Shown here: one piece after another, positions 54,764 through 64,000 of the stretch
Numbering within the stretch: the first letter of the stretch is position 1
Layout of the letters: the number at the start of each line of letters is the position of its first letter
Source: Planomicrobium sp. CPCC 101110
GTDB lineage: Bacteria; Bacillota; Bacilli; Bacillales_A; Planococcaceae
Direction: 5' to 3'
NCBI RefSeq assembly: GCF_007859395.1
Contig: NZ_VOHD01000006.1
Location: 558,001-622,000 of the forward strand
Length of the DNA: 64,000 bases
Made by a program: the position numbers and the translations under genes
The notes under the pieces: model-generated
Databases searched by the model: none
Told to the model about the DNA's origin: nothing
The model's input: the letters and a program-made list of their open reading frames with translations, nothing else

Positions 54764-55855
54764 ATGAAAATTCAAGCAGCTGTTACGCACGCATTAGGTG
54801 AGGATTTCAAGTTGGAAGAAGTGGAATTGGCGGAGCCTAAGGCGCATGAGGTGCTGGTGAAGATTGTGGCTTCGGGCGTTTGCCATACGGATGCTGTTGC
54901 CCGGGATTTGGGGTTGTCGCCATTTCCCGTGGTCCTCGGACATGAAGGTTCAGGAATTGTCGAAAAGGTCGGGTCCGCGGTGACCTCGATTTCAGAAGGC
55001 GACCATGTTGTATTGTCATTTGCTTACTGCGGGCATTGCGAGAATTGCTTGACCGGCCACCCCACCGTCTGCCTGAACTTCAACGAATTGAACTTTGGCG
55101 GCCAGATGCAGGATGGCACCAACCGGCTTCATCACCATGATCATGCGGTTTCTACATTTTTTGGCCAATCTTCATTCGGCACGTACGCTGTCGCAAATGA
55201 ACGGAATGTTGTAAAAGTGGACAAGGATGTTGATTTGGCGCTGCTTGGGCCGCTCGGATGCGGCATTCAGACAGGCGCCGGTACCGTGCTGAACCGCTTC
55301 AAGCCGGAATTCGGTTCTTCGATTGCGGTATACGGCAGCGGCGCAGTCGGCCTCAGCGCCGTTATGGCGGCAAAAATTGCCGGCTGTCTTAATATCATCG
55401 CCGTCGACATCCATGAAAATCGCCTTGAACTGGCGAAAGAGCTCGGCGCCACTCATACACTGAACGGCAAAGAAGTGGATGTGGTGAAAGAAATCAAGGA
55501 AATCACTGGCGGCGGCACGCATTACGCGGTGGAGACAACAGGCGTCCCTCCCGTTGTCAAACAAGCCATCCACGCGCTCCGGCCGCTCGGTTCTTGCGCC
55601 ATTGTCGGGGTGACGCCTGAAATCACGTTCGATGTCCACAACGATATCATGGCTGAAGGCAAAACGGTAATGGGCGTCATCGAAGGCGACTCCATTCCGC
55701 AAGTGTTCATTCCGCAGTTGGTGAACTATTACAAGCGCGGTCTGTTCCCTTTTGATAAATTGACAAAAGTGTACGATTTCGGGCAAATCAACGAAGCGTT
55801 CGAGGATTCGAAAAACGGATCGACGATCAAGCCGATCGTCAAAATAGCAGAATGA
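54764..55855 (+). CDS. Zinc-dependent alcohol dehydrogenase, aryl-alcohol type (class III/benzyl-like)
   Basis: 363 residues, MDR family. Catalytic zinc site ASGVCHTDAVARDLG and GHEGSGIVEKVG; structural zinc site CGHCENCLTGHPTVC with four Cys near 96-111; Rossmann motif YGSGAVGLSAVMAAKIAG near 195 with VDIHENRLELA indicating NAD preference (Asp at the strand end). Long insert QDGTNRLHHHDHAVSTFFGQSSFGTYAV resembles aryl-alcohol dehydrogenases (split: QDGTNRLHHHDHAVS / FFGQSSFGTYAV). Monocistronic with own terminator. Oxidises primary or aryl alcohols; exact substrate unknown. Confidence 0.9.
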   Translation: MKIQAAVTHALGEDFKLEEVELAEPKAHEVLVKIVASGVCHTDAVARDLGLSPFPVVLGHEGSGIVEKVGSAVTSISEGDHVVLSFAYCGHCENCLTGHPTVCLNFNELNFGGQMQDGTNRLHHHDHAVSTFFGQSSFGTYAVANERNVVKVDKDVDLALLGPLGCGIQTGAGTVLNRFKPEFGSSIAVYGSGAVGLSAVMAAKIAGCLNIIAVDIHENRLELAKELGATHTLNGKEVDVVKEIKEITGGGTHYAVETTGVPPVVKQAIHALRPLGSCAIVGVTPEITFDVHNDIMAEGKTVMGVIEGDSIPQVFIPQLVNYYKRGLFPFDKLTKVYDFGQINEAFEDSKNGSTIKPIVKIAE

Positions 55856-55858
55856 AAA

Positions 55859-55893
55859 AAGCGCTCCTGAACCACTTCAGGGGCGCCTTTTAT
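55859..55893 (+). terminator. Terminator of the alcohol dehydrogenase gene
   Basis: Stem GCGCTCCTGA / TCAGGGGCGC with one G-U pair, then CTTTTAT. It may also act on the SMR operon from the other side, as an A-rich stretch precedes it. Confidence 0.78.
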
Positions 55894-55903
55894 ATTCCTC
55901 TTG

Positions 55904-56218
55904 CTATGAGGTCAGTTTCAGCCCGACCACCCCGGCCAGGATCATGCCTATAAACAGCAGACGCTTCCAATCTTTCGATTCGCCGTACACGAACATGCCA
56001 ATGAGCGTTCCGCCCACTGTTCCGATGCCCGTCCATACCGCATAGGAAACGCCCATCGGCAAGGTTTTCATCGCCAGTGACAGCAAGCTGAAACTGATGA
56101 TAAACCCGCCGACTAAAACGATGTATGATTGCACTGTCTTGTATTTGATGACCCGGTTCATTCCGATGACTCCAAGCACTTCAAAACAGCCCGCTAATAT
56201 CAAGTATGCCCAAGCCAT
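55904..56218 (-). CDS. SMR family transporter subunit, YkkD-like
   Basis: 104 residues, four helices. Conserved Glu in ILAGCFEVLGVIGMNR and the family block MGVSYAVWTGIGTVGGTLIG. The sequence is close in pattern to B. subtilis YkkD (GCLEMAGVALMN, TPMGTAYAVWTGIGTAGGALIG). Works as antiporter, here presumably in a heterodimer with the upstream subunit; guanidinium or cationic compounds are the expected substrates. ATG directly abuts the stop of the upstream subunit. Confidence 0.9.
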   Translation of the reverse strand: MAWAYLILAGCFEVLGVIGMNRVIKYKTVQSYIVLVGGFIISFSLLSLAMKTLPMGVSYAVWTGIGTVGGTLIGMFVYGESKDWKRLLFIGMILAGVVGLKLTS

Positions 56219-56560
56219 TTAAATCGCCTCTTCTTTCCCGCCAGGATCCGGAGTCACCAGTTTCAAGCCGATGACCCCCGCCAACAGCATCCCGATAAAC
56301 AGCAGTTTGCTCCAGCTGAAAGGTTCTCCGAAAATCACCGTTTCCACAATGACCGTACCCGCTGTCCCGATGCCGGTAAATACCGCATAAGCAGTTGCCA
56401 CCGGCACTTTTTCAAGTGCTTTGAGCAGCACCACGAACGATATATAGATAAGCAAGGCGATGCCCAGCCACGCCATCAGGCTTGAAGCGTGCTTCAAGCC
56501 TGTCGCCCAAAGGATTTCAATGAGGCCCGCAACAATTACAAGCATCCAATGTAAATTCAT
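56219..56560 (-). CDS. SMR family transporter subunit, YkkC-like
   Basis: 113 residues, four helices. Conserved Glu in IVAGLIEILWATGLKHASS and TAYAVFTGIGTAGTVIVETV, closely patterned on B. subtilis YkkC (FEVVWVIGLKHADS, VYAVFTGLGTAGTVLSE). ATG 56560 has GGGGAA upstream; the longer open frame reads into the regulator gene. Pair with YkkD-like subunit. In B. subtilis the pair sits behind a guanidine-I riboswitch; here a TetR gene precedes it instead. Confidence 0.9.
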   Translation of the reverse strand: MNLHWMLVIVAGLIEILWATGLKHASSLMAWLGIALLIYISFVVLLKALEKVPVATAYAVFTGIGTAGTVIVETVIFGEPFSWSKLLFIGMLLAGVIGLKLVTPDPGGKEEAI

Positions 56561-56582
56561 TTTATTTTCCCCGCAATGCCTT

Positions 56583-57164
56583 TTATTTTCCCGATACTCC
56601 GCGCCAATAGAAATGCCAGGAAGCATCCAGCCTTTTTTCCAAACGCTCAGGACCTCCGTACAACATCTCCACGAACACACTGTCCAATACGCCCAAAAAA
56701 GCGACGGTAGCCTGTTCCGCATCAATTTTCGGGTCGAGCTGCGCTTCTTGCACCGCTCCTCTGATGATCGGTTCAAGCAGTTTCTCCAGGCCGTCCAAGT
56801 ATGTATAGACTTTCTCCATTACTTCATCGTACAGATGGGCAGGGGGAAAAAAGGATATCCGCAGCCAAAATTTAGTATCGGTATTCCGCTCAAACCGTTC
56901 TTTGTGATGCAGGAGGAAGCCCTGCAAAAACTCTGCAATCGGCAAAGATTTGCTGCGCTCGATAAACTCCTTTGTGGAATCCCACTCATTCTCTGATGCG
57001 TCGCTGAACACCTGCAGAAAAAGCTCATCTTTACCTTTGAAGTAGGTGTAGATGGATTGTTTTTTGATGCCTACATCTTCCGCAATATGGGCCAATGATG
57101 TGCCGTCAAAACCGTATGAAGCAAACCGGTTTTGCGCAGATTTTTTTAACTGCTCAAGAGTCAT
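56583..57164 (-). CDS. TetR-family regulator of the SMR pair
   Basis: 193 residues. N-terminal TetR HTH: TLEQLKKSAQNRFASYGFDGTSLAHIAEDVGIKKQSIYTYFKGKDELF (split as AQNRFASYGFDGTSL and IAEDVGIKKQSIYTYFKGK, residues 8-50). Ligand domain not assigned. ATG 57164 is the start: reading further upstream passes through the operator and promoter. It is first gene of a tetR-SMR-SMR operon with a 22-bp gap, so it very likely represses itself and the transporters. Confidence 0.9.
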   Translation of the reverse strand: MTLEQLKKSAQNRFASYGFDGTSLAHIAEDVGIKKQSIYTYFKGKDELFLQVFSDASENEWDSTKEFIERSKSLPIAEFLQGFLLHHKERFERNTDTKFWLRISFFPPAHLYDEVMEKVYTYLDGLEKLLEPIIRGAVQEAQLDPKIDAEQATVAFLGVLDSVFVEMLYGGPERLEKRLDASWHFYWRGVSGK

Positions 57165-57173
57165 GCCTCTCAC

Positions 57174-57193
57174 CCTTCCGAACGTTCGTAAGG
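57174..57193. promoter_or_regulatory. Probable TetR operator (palindrome)
   Basis: CCTTCCGAACGTTCGTAAGG is a 20-bp inverted repeat with one mismatched pair, centred on AACGTT. It overlaps the expected transcription start of the tetR gene just downstream of its -10. Confidence 0.75.
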
Positions 57194-57195
57194 AA

Positions 57196-57224
57196 ACTAT
57201 AGCAAGCGGGCCGCCTTTTGTCAA
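57196..57224 (-). promoter_or_regulatory. Promoter of the tetR-SMR operon
   Basis: Minus strand TTGACA (57224-57219), exactly 17 bp, TATAGT (57201-57196). Consensus -35, five of six in the -10. Start near 57189, inside the palindrome. Confidence 0.87.
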
Positions 57225-57363
57225 AGCAGATGCTTTTGAACCATTAATATGCAGGAAACTACTGCACAAAATTCGTATGTGCCAGAAAAAGCTTCCGTAT
57301 GCATGTAAAAACCTGAATAGTTCTTGTACGAAAGGAAAACTCATAAAGACATTATTTCCATGC

Positions 57364-57400
57364 ATAAAAAAACCGCTTTCCATAATCGGAAAGCGGTTTG
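57364..57400 (-). terminator. Terminator of valS
   Basis: Minus strand stem AAACCGCTTTCC / GGAAAGCGGTTT with a six-base loop and a long T run, shortly after the valS stop. Confidence 0.9.
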
Positions 57401-57405
57401 CCGTA

Positions 57406-60042
57406 TCAAAGTGCTTTTAATTCTTCCATGCGCTTTTCTACTGTGGAATGCTTCTCCAAGTAATCGGCTTCTTTTTTGCGCTCTTCTGCCACTACCGCTT
57501 CCGGCGCTTTGGAAACAAAGCGTTCGTTTGATAGTTTGCCTTGAACAAGTTTCACTTCTTTTGCCCATTTCTCCAGCTCTTTCGATAAACGTGCAAGCTC
57601 CGCTTCCACGTCGATCAAGCCTTCAAGCGGCATGAACAATTCCGCTCCGGAGACAACGGCCGACATCGATTTTTCCGGTGCTTCGATGTTTTGGGCAATC
57701 GTCAATGTTTCCGGGTTGCAGAAGCGCTCGATATAGGCAGCGTTCGCTTCAAGAACAGCGTGCGTATTGGCGTCTTTCGCCAAGATCGTCAACGGCACTT
57801 TTTTGCTCATCGGCGACTGCACTTCCGCGCGGATTGTGCGGACTGAACGGATAATGTCCACCAGCAGCTTCATGTTCGTCGACTCGTCTTGGTCGGAAAG
57901 AGATTCGTCCACTGTCGGCCAAGCGGCAACCGTGATCGATTCGCCTTGGTGCGGCAAGTTCTGCCAAATTTCTTCCGTGATGAACGGCATGAACGGATGC
58001 AGCAGGCGCATCGTGTTGTCAAGAACATACGCGAGAACAGAACGCGTCATCCGTTTTGCGTCTTCATCTTCGCCGTACAATGGCAGCTTCGCCATCTCGA
58101 TATACCAATCGCAGAAGTCATCCCAGATGAAGTTGTAAAGCAGGCGGCCAACTTCGCCGAATTCATAGCGTTCGGCGAGACCCGTCACTTGTTCGATTGT
58201 TTCGTTCAAGCGGGTCAAGATCCAGGAATCGGCTACCGAACGTTTGCCGGAAAGATCGATTTCTCCATATGTCATGCCTTCCATGTTCATCAACGCAAAG
58301 CGTGAAGCGTTCCAGATTTTATTGGCAAAGTTCCAAACGCTCTCCACTTTCTCCATCGAGAAGCGCAGGTCCTGTCCCGGGCTTGAAGCCGTTGCCAGGA
58401 AGTAGCGAAGTGAATCCGCGCCATACTGTTCGATAACATCCATCGGGTCAACGCCGTTGCCGAGCGATTTCGACATCTTGCGCCCTTCCGCGTCGCGGAC
58501 AAGCCCGTGGATCAATACGTCGTTGAACGGTTTTTCTCCGGTAAATTCAAGCGCCTGGAAAATCATGCGCGAGACCCAGAAGTTGATGATGTCGTAGCCT
58601 GTCACCAATGCGTCTGTCGGATAGTAGCGCTGCAGCTCTTCGTTGTCTGCATCCGGCCAGCCAAGCGTTGAGAACGGCCATAGGGCTGATGAGAACCACG
58701 TATCGAGAACGTCTTCATCCTGCGTCCAGTTTTCAGCAGGTTCCGGTGCTGTGCGGCCTACGTAGATTTCGCCTGTTTCGTTGTGGTACCAAGCCGGAAT
58801 CTGATGTCCCCACCACAGTTGGCGCGAGATGCACCAGTCGCGGATGTTTTCCATCCAGTGAAGGTATGTTTTTTCAAAACGCTCCGGCACAAAGTTCACG
58901 CCGTCTTCGCCCTTTTGCAGTTTCACCGATTCCGCTGCCAAAGGCTGCATATCAACAAACCATTGCGTCGAAAGATAAGGTTCGACAACTGCGCCGCTGC
59001 GCTCGGAATGGCCAACCGAGTGCAGATGCTCTTCGATTTTGAACAGAACTCCCATGTCCTGAAGATCTTCCACAATTTCTTTGCGGCATTCGAAGCGGTC
59101 GAGCCCTTCGTATTTGCCGGCGTTTTCGTTCATTGTGCCGTCTTCATGCATGACGAGTACGCGCTCCAAGTTGTGGCGATTGCCGATTTCAAAGTCGTTC
59201 GGGTCATGCGCCGGCGTGATTTTCACTGCGCCGCTGCCGAATTCCATATCCACATAGTCGTCAGCGACAATCTGCATTTCACGGCCGACAATCGGAAGCG
59301 TTACCGTTTTGCCGATCAAGTGCTGGTAGCGTTCGTCTTTTGGATGAACCGCAACCGCTGTATCTCCAAGCATCGTCTCCGGGCGCGTCGTCGCGACTTC
59401 GATGTGGCCCGAGCCGTCCGTCAACGGATAGCGCATATGGTAGAATGCGCCTTGCACGTCCTTATAGATAACTTCAATATCTGAAATCGCCGTTTTTGTC
59501 GCCGGGTCCCAGTTGATGATGTATTTGCCGCGGTAGATGAGTTTTTTCTCGTATAATCTTACGAAAACTTCCTGGACCGCATCGGACAAGCCTTCATCAA
59601 GCGTGAAGCGTTCGCGTGAGTAATCGAGCCCGAGCCCCAGTTTAGACCATTGCTGGCGGATAAAGTTTGCGTATTCTTCTTTCCACTTCCATGATTCTTC
59701 GAGGAACGCCTCGCGCCCTAAATCGTAGCGGGATTTCCCTTCTTCGCGAAGCTTGCCCTCAACTTTCGCTTGCGTTGCAATCCCTGCATGGTCCATGCCC
59801 GGCAGCCATAATGCGTCAAATCCTTGCATGCGCTTCATGCGAGTCAGGATATCCTGCAGCGTCGTATCCCATGCATGCCCTAAGTGCAGCTTGCCGGTTA
59901 CGTTCGGCGGCGGAATCACAATGGTATACGGTTTTTTGCCGCTGTCGGGCTGCGCTTCGAAAAACTTGCCTTCGAGCCACCATTCATAGCGGCCTTTTTC
60001 AATTGCTTGCGGATCGTACTTGGTCGACATTTGTTCTGTCAT
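57406..60042 (-). CDS. valS: Valyl-tRNA synthetase
   Basis: 878 residues, class I. HIGH motif [15 protein letters not shown] near 45, KMSKS motif [11 protein letters not shown] near 523, CP1 editing domain with [17 protein letters not shown], and the C-terminal coiled coil ([17 protein letters not shown] region) that grips tRNA-Val. ATG 60042 is chosen over the longer frame running into the leader, because AAAGGAGG precedes it. Controlled by a T-box leader with a GTC (Val) specifier. Confidence 0.98.
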   Translation of the reverse strand: MTEQMSTKYDPQAIEKGRYEWWLEGKFFEAQPDSGKKPYTIVIPPPNVTGKLHLGHAWDTTLQDILTRMKRMQGFDALWLPGMDHAGIATQAKVEGKLREEGKSRYDLGREAFLEESWKWKEEYANFIRQQWSKLGLGLDYSRERFTLDEGLSDAVQEVFVRLYEKKLIYRGKYIINWDPATKTAISDIEVIYKDVQGAFYHMRYPLTDGSGHIEVATTRPETMLGDTAVAVHPKDERYQHLIGKTVTLPIVGREMQIVADDYVDMEFGSGAVKITPAHDPNDFEIGNRHNLERVLVMHEDGTMNENAGKYEGLDRFECRKEIVEDLQDMGVLFKIEEHLHSVGHSERSGAVVEPYLSTQWFVDMQPLAAESVKLQKGEDGVNFVPERFEKTYLHWMENIRDWCISRQLWWGHQIPAWYHNETGEIYVGRTAPEPAENWTQDEDVLDTWFSSALWPFSTLGWPDADNEELQRYYPTDALVTGYDIINFWVSRMIFQALEFTGEKPFNDVLIHGLVRDAEGRKMSKSLGNGVDPMDVIEQYGADSLRYFLATASSPGQDLRFSMEKVESVWNFANKIWNASRFALMNMEGMTYGEIDLSGKRSVADSWILTRLNETIEQVTGLAERYEFGEVGRLLYNFIWDDFCDWYIEMAKLPLYGEDEDAKRMTRSVLAYVLDNTMRLLHPFMPFITEEIWQNLPHQGESITVAAWPTVDESLSDQDESTNMKLLVDIIRSVRTIRAEVQSPMSKKVPLTILAKDANTHAVLEANAAYIERFCNPETLTIAQNIEAPEKSMSAVVSGAELFMPLEGLIDVEAELARLSKELEKWAKEVKLVQGKLSNERFVSKAPEAVVAEERKKEADYLEKHSTVEKRMEELKAL

Positions 60043-60119
60043 TGAAAATTCCTCCTTTATAATGGTTTGCGACGCTATTATCCGGCTGATGCGGCCTTCT
60101 TGCCTAATCTGACCAAATA

Positions 60120-60370
60120 AAAAAACTCCTGTCGTCTTTAAAGGACGAAGGAGTTTGTTCGCGGTACCACCTTTATACACAGACCCCAAAAAGCGTCTGG
60201 CTCTCAAGTTCGATAACGGATTTCACATCCGGTTCCCGCTACTCGCATTTCACGGAAACTGCTCAGAGGTGACATTCAAATGCTTGTCCATGAAAGCCTT
60301 TCACCAGGCGGCCTTCTCTCTAAAATGCACGCACATCCTACTATCCTCTTCAACGCATCAGTATAGAATT
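60120..60370 (-). promoter_or_regulatory. T-box riboswitch leader of valS (specifier GTC)
   Basis: T-box AGGTGGTACCGCG (60172-60160) precedes a terminator hairpin (AAACTCCTTCGTC / GACGACAGGAGTTT) with a T7 run. Stem I shows TTGAAGAGG, AGTAGG and TAGAGAGA, and the specifier loop reads TTGAAT-GTC-ACCTCTGAGC, a valine codon followed by A. Uncharged tRNA-Val should allow read-through into valS. Confidence 0.94.
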
Positions 60371-60376
60371 ACATCC

Positions 60377-60406
60377 ATTGTACTCAATGATTTGTTTTAG
60401 CGTCAA
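60377..60406 (-). promoter_or_regulatory. Promoter of the valS T-box transcript
   Basis: Minus strand TTGACG (60406-60401), 18 bp, TACAAT (60382-60377). The -35 lies within the last codons of the upstream AbrB-type gene. A second TATACT further down is less likely. Confidence 0.68.
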
Positions 60407-61433
60407 GCTTTTTCACCACATAGGCGATAATAGGCGACGCCAGGAGAAGGATGAAGAACAAGCGGAACAGATGGAAGCTTGTAATAAGTGCCACATCCCC
60501 GCCGGAAGCGAGGGCCGTAATGGCCATCTCCGCCATTCCGCCAGGCGCTGCGCTCAGGAAGAAATCCAAAAAAAGATAGCCGGGCAAAAAGGCGGCCAGC
60601 ATATACGCAATCAGGACCGAAAAACCGATCAGGAGCACATTATTGACAAGTATGGCCATGCCGATACGCAAATTCATCTTTTCCCTCAGCTGCTCCATTT
60701 GCAGACCAAGATTGGCGCCAATAAATACTTGGGCAAGCGCAACAAGCCAAACAGGCATTTCAAGTATATGATGGGCGGTAATGGATTGGACAAGTGCCAT
60801 TGTAAAAATTGGAGCCAGCACTTCTGCAGCCGGAAAATGCATTTTTTTCATAAGCCAATAAACCAGCAGCCCCACTGCTATAGCCGCTAGGAAAGGCGGC
60901 CAGGCAAAAACGAAAGTTTCCGGAACAATTTCGCTCGCGTTCCTGCCGGCGAGAAAAATCGAAAGAAATGGAACGATGCTAATAACCATTAAAACACGGA
61001 CCATCTGCATCATGGTTACGACAGTGACGTTGGCGGAATCCACTTCTTCGGCAATCACGACCATCTGGGACAACCCCCCGGGAATTGAGCCAAGGAGGCT
61101 GGTCGCCAAGCTTTCATTGGCCATGCGCCGAAACAATAAGCCAAGGCCTAGCGAAAGCCCGACAATCGCCAGCGTCATGAACGCCATATACGGCAAGTCG
61201 AACCACATAAGGGCCACAGCGTCCCTTGTAAAAGAAGAGCCGATCTGCACACCCAAAAGCACCAGTCCTGCCGTCCGTAAAATTTTTGGCCAGCGGAATT
61301 TCATGGCTGTAAATTGATTTAACAGCAATAGGATGAACATCGGTCCAAGGAGCCACGGCAAAAACATGCCCACTTCATAAAAAAGCCAGCCAGAGGCAAA
61401 CGCAATCACTGCGGTTTTCAGAAAAGAATTCAA
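60384..61433 (-). CDS. AbrB family membrane protein (PF05145-type, putative transporter/regulator)
   Basis: 349 residues, about nine or ten helices in two repeats. Each half has a proline-glycine signature: SLLGSIPGGLSQMVVIAEEVD near 105 and FLSAAPGGMAEMAITALAS near 290 (split to keep short), typical of the family also called ammonia-monooxygenase-like. Function in Bacillales is not established; some members are implicated in membrane transport. Start is TTG 61433 with weak GGA site, so the N-terminus is uncertain. It lies where spoVID/ysxE stand in B. subtilis. Confidence 0.83.
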   Translation of the reverse strand: MNSFLKTAVIAFASGWLFYEVGMFLPWLLGPMFILLLLNQFTAMKFRWPKILRTAGLVLLGVQIGSSFTRDAVALMWFDLPYMAFMTLAIVGLSLGLGLLFRRMANESLATSLLGSIPGGLSQMVVIAEEVDSANVTVVTMMQMVRVLMVISIVPFLSIFLAGRNASEIVPETFVFAWPPFLAAIAVGLLVYWLMKKMHFPAAEVLAPIFTMALVQSITAHHILEMPVWLVALAQVFIGANLGLQMEQLREKMNLRIGMAILVNNVLLIGFSVLIAYMLAAFLPGYLFLDFFLSAAPGGMAEMAITALASGGDVALITSFHLFRLFFILLLASPIIAYVVKKLDAKTNH

Positions 61434-61542
61434 AAGGATTCCAACTTTCGTTTTACGAAATATCTTCTACTGTTATTTTACATGAAAAAGAATTCATAAT
61501 CAGCAATTGAAAATGGAGTTTCAAGGAAATTTGAATTCAAAG

Positions 61543-61576
61543 AAAAAACCGGAACGTCTGCAATAGACGTTCCGGC
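61543..61576 (-). terminator. Terminator of the hem operon
   Basis: Minus strand stem CCGGAACGTCT / AGACGTTCCGG with a five- or six-base loop and six Ts, 13 bases after the hemL stop. Confidence 0.92.
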
Positions 61577-61588
61577 TGATCCTTTCTA

Positions 61589-62875
61589 TTATCGCGCCAA
61601 CTTCGCGAAGACCGTATGGAATGCTTCGACGGTTTTGGCGATGTGTTCTTCTGTATGGGCTGTCGACAAGAACATGCCCTCGAACTGGGAAGGCGGCAAG
61701 AAAATGCCCTCTTCCGCCATCAAGCGGTAGTAATCGGCGAACAGCGCCGTATCGGATGTTTTTGCGGTTTCAAAATTGATGACCTCTTCGTTTGTGAAGA
61801 AGAAGCCGATCATCGAGCCTGCGCGGTTCACGGTGTGCGGAATGTTGTATTTTTCAGCCGCCTCGCGGAAGCCTCTCTCCAGCTGATCGCCGCGCTCGAC
61901 GAATGTTTCATACGAACTTTCATCCAGGCGGGACAAGGTTTCAAAGCCGGCCGTCATGGCAAGCGGATTGCCGGACAAAGTGCCTGCCTGGTAGATCGAA
62001 CCGCTCGGTGCCACGTGTTCCATGATTTCGCGTCTGCCGCCGAAAGCACCGACCGGAAGCCCGCCGCCGATCACTTTGCCAAGGCACGTCATATCCGGCG
62101 TTACGCCGAAATGGCCTTGGGCGCAGTTGAAGCCGACGCGGAATCCGGTCATGACTTCATCAAAGATCAAGACTGTGCCGTTTTCAGCCGTCAAGTTGCG
62201 AAGCTCCTGCAGGAAGCCCGGCTGCGGCGGAACAACGCCCATATTGCCTGCAACCGGTTCAACGATGACAGCTGCCAGGTCCTCCCCGTATTCCTTGAAC
62301 GCCAAGCGCACGCTTTCCAAGTCATTATAGGGAACCGTTATGGTGTTTTTCGCCACCGACTCAGGAACTCCCGGCGAATCCGGCAAGCCGAGTGTCGCAA
62401 CACCCGATCCCGCTTTGATCAACAAGCTGTCCGCATGGCCATGGTAGCAGCCTTCGAATTTCAGGATTTTGCTGCGGCCGGTGAAGCCCCGGGCTACACG
62501 CAGCGCGCTCATGGTCGCTTCCGTGCCGGAAGAGACCATTCGGACCATTTCGATCGATGGCACACGTTCCATCACGAGTTTCGCCAATTCGTTTTCAAGC
62601 AAAGTCGGCGCCCCGAAAGAAGTTCCGGATACAGCCACTTCCTGGATCGCTTTGACCACTTCAGGGTGCGAGTGGCCAAGGATCAGCGGACCCCAAGACA
62701 ACACATAATCGATATATGTATTGCCGTCAATGTCGGTAATGGTGGCGCCGCTGCCGGAAGCCATGAAAATCGGGTCCATATTGACCGATTTGAATGCGCG
62801 TACCGGCGAGTTCACGCCGCCTGGCATCAATGTTTTCGCTTCAGCGAATGCTGCAATCGATTTTTCGTAGCCCAT
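61589..62875 (-). CDS. hemL: Glutamate-1-semialdehyde 2,1-aminomutase
   Basis: 428 residues. Converts glutamate-1-semialdehyde to 5-aminolevulinate (C5 pathway of haem synthesis). Class III aminotransferase: [15 protein letters not shown] near 17, [38 protein letters not shown] and the PLP lysine in [17 protein letters not shown] near 265. It follows hemB with no intergenic base, as in the B. subtilis hemAXCDBL order. Confidence 0.98.
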   Translation of the reverse strand: MGYEKSIAAFAEAKTLMPGGVNSPVRAFKSVNMDPIFMASGSGATITDIDGNTYIDYVLSWGPLILGHSHPEVVKAIQEVAVSGTSFGAPTLLENELAKLVMERVPSIEMVRMVSSGTEATMSALRVARGFTGRSKILKFEGCYHGHADSLLIKAGSGVATLGLPDSPGVPESVAKNTITVPYNDLESVRLAFKEYGEDLAAVIVEPVAGNMGVVPPQPGFLQELRNLTAENGTVLIFDEVMTGFRVGFNCAQGHFGVTPDMTCLGKVIGGGLPVGAFGGRREIMEHVAPSGSIYQAGTLSGNPLAMTAGFETLSRLDESSYETFVERGDQLERGFREAAEKYNIPHTVNRAGSMIGFFFTNEEVINFETAKTSDTALFADYYRLMAEEGIFLPPSQFEGMFLSTAHTEEHIAKTVEAFHTVFAKLAR

Positions 62876-63856
62876 TTATTTCTCCTCCAACCAGCGTGCG
62901 GCATCTTTTGCGTGGTATGTCATCACGATGTCGGCGCCTGCGCGTTTCATGCTCAATAACGTTTCCAATACCATTTTCTTCTCATCCACCCAGCCGTTGA
63001 TCGCTGCCGCTTTGACCATGGCGTATTCGCCGGATACGTTGTAAGCGACAATCGGCAAATCGTAGTTGTCTCGGACTTCACGGATGATGTCCAAATACGA
63101 AAGAGCCGGCTTGACGATCATGAAGTCAGCGCCTTCTTCGATATCGGAAGCTGCTTCACGAAGTGCTTCCAAGCGGTTCGCCGGATCCATCTGGTAAGTT
63201 TTGCGGTCGCCGAACTGCGGAGTTGAATGGGCTGCTTCGCGGAATGGGCCGTAATAAGCGGATGCATATTTCACGCCATATGACATGATCGGCACATTTT
63301 CAAATCCTGCCTGGTCCAGGCCGAAGCGGATTGCTGCGACAAAGCCGTCCATCATGTTTGATGGAGCGATGATATCCGCCCCCGCTTTTGCTTGGGACAC
63401 TGCTGTGCGGGCCAAAAGATCAAGCGATTCGTCGTTCAGGATCACGCCGTTCTCAATCACGCCGCAGTGGCCGTGGTCTGTATATTGGCAAAGGCAAGTG
63501 TCCGCTATAACAACCAGCTCCGGGTGGCGGGCTTTCGCAAAACGGATCGCTTCTTGCGTGATGCCGTGATCGTGGTAGGCCTGCGTTCCGACTGCGTCTT
63601 TTTCATTCGGTACGCCGAAGAAAATGACCGAAGGAATGCCGAGCGACACGACTTCATCCAATTCTTCCCCTAAGCGATCCAATGAAAAATGGAAAACTCC
63701 TGGCATTGAAGAAATTTCTTCTTTCACGTTTTCGCCTTCTACGACAAAAAGCGGATAAATGAAATCCTCTTTGTGCAAACTCGTTTCACGGACCATCGAG
63801 CGAAGATTCGCAGATCCACGCAAACGGCGGTGGCGGTTGAAATTCAATTCATTCAT
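62876..63856 (-). CDS. hemB: Delta-aminolevulinic acid dehydratase (porphobilinogen synthase)
   Basis: 326 residues. Condenses two aminolevulinates to porphobilinogen. Zinc-type cysteine site [14 protein letters not shown] near 120; Schiff-base lysines in [13 protein letters not shown] and [12 protein letters not shown]. The N-terminus [18 protein letters not shown] is typical. Its ATG overlaps the last eight bases of hemD, and its stop abuts hemL. Confidence 0.98.
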   Translation of the reverse strand: MNELNFNRHRRLRGSANLRSMVRETSLHKEDFIYPLFVVEGENVKEEISSMPGVFHFSLDRLGEELDEVVSLGIPSVIFFGVPNEKDAVGTQAYHDHGITQEAIRFAKARHPELVVIADTCLCQYTDHGHCGVIENGVILNDESLDLLARTAVSQAKAGADIIAPSNMMDGFVAAIRFGLDQAGFENVPIMSYGVKYASAYYGPFREAAHSTPQFGDRKTYQMDPANRLEALREAASDIEEGADFMIVKPALSYLDIIREVRDNYDLPIVAYNVSGEYAMVKAAAINGWVDEKKMVLETLLSMKRAGADIVMTYHAKDAARWLEEK

Positions 63857-64000
63857 TAAGACAACTTCCCTTCACAATTTCGTTAAGTGCATCTAGTATT
63901 GTATATTTTTCAGGAATAAAATCGACGCGGCCTCCGTTTTGAAGGATCGCGTCCCGGGTGACATGCCCGATTGCGGCCACTTTGATGCCCTGCCAGTCGC
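63849..64000 (-). CDS. hemD: Uroporphyrinogen-III synthase, C-terminal fragment
   Basis: The last 49 codons run off the window edge. The fragment reads ..[19 protein letters not shown], then [22 protein letters not shown], then VKGSCLNE and TGA. The pattern of a GHVTRDA turn followed by an A-x-x-YTI-x-x-L-x-x-x-I end is typical of HemD C-termini. Position upstream of hemB supports it. Stop overlaps the hemB start by eight bases. Confidence 0.85.
   Translation of the reverse strand, partial: DWQGIKVAAIGHVTRDAILQNGGRVDFIPEKYTILDALNEIVKGSCLNE

Noticed and set aside
56561..56776. Longer start for the YkkC-like subunit
   Set aside because: The extension is antisense-like junk overlapping the tetR 3' end; ATG 56560 has a ribosome site and the family N-terminus.

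Overview
The window looks like a stretch of chromosome from a low-to-moderate GC Firmicute of the order Bacillales, most likely a Planococcaceae member (Planococcus or Planomicrobium type). This is inferred from gene order and protein character; no database search was possible. Almost all genes lie on the minus strand. Their order closely follows the Bacillus subtilis segment from hemB/hemL through valS-folC, maf-radC-mreBCD-minCD, rplU-prp-rpmA-spo0B-obgE-pheB-pheA, ruvAB, queA-tgt-yajC, comN-secDF, recJ-apt-relA-dtd, hisS-aspS, 6S RNA, tcdA and rarA-cymR to a cysteine desulfurase. The sporulation genes that B. subtilis carries inside this segment (spoVB, bofC, spoIVFA/B, spoIIB, spoVID) are not seen. 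Only a Spo0B-like gene remains. This suits a non-sporulating lineage.

Layout. 1-7060: cysteine desulfurase (cut by the window edge), CymR-type regulator, RarA, TcdA, a well-supported 6S RNA with promoter, then aspS and hisS behind a T-box leader. 7458-9005: divergent SH3b/amidase_3 cell wall hydrolase whose signal peptide is broken by a one-base deficit in a T tract. 9100-20466: dtd, relA, an inserted pair (DJ-1/PfpI protein plus right-handed beta-helix protein), apt, recJ, a LapA-domain protein, secDF, comN, yajC. 20509-25487: tgt, queA, a repeat-rich intergenic region, ruvBA and divergent niaR. 25533-35067: pheA, pheB, obgE, spo0B, rpmA, prp, rplU with L21 leader, an unrecognised 332-residue membrane protein, minCD and mreBCD. 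35158-36452: radC and maf, followed by another copy of the intergenic repeat.

36898-49612 is the most interesting block: a complete Gram-positive type IV pilus locus. It runs, in transcription order, PilV-like and PilW-like prepilins, a PilX-like protein, an unknown two-helix membrane protein, a VanW/G5-like exoprotein with two calcium-loop motifs, PilB with a c-di-GMP-binding type N-terminus, PilT, PilC, the major pilin, PilM, PilN with a long acidic tail, PilO fused to LysM, and the prepilin peptidase. Just upstream (49835-51538) is a membrane GAF-GGDEF diguanylate cyclase, suggesting local c-di-GMP control of the pilus motor.

51587-64000: folC, a divergent translationally coupled pair of ATP-grasp ligases, a zinc alcohol dehydrogenase, a TetR-controlled YkkCD-like SMR pair, valS behind a valine T-box, an AbrB-type membrane protein, and the haem genes hemL, hemB and the end of hemD. 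No tRNA, rRNA, CRISPR array, insertion sequence or prophage was seen.
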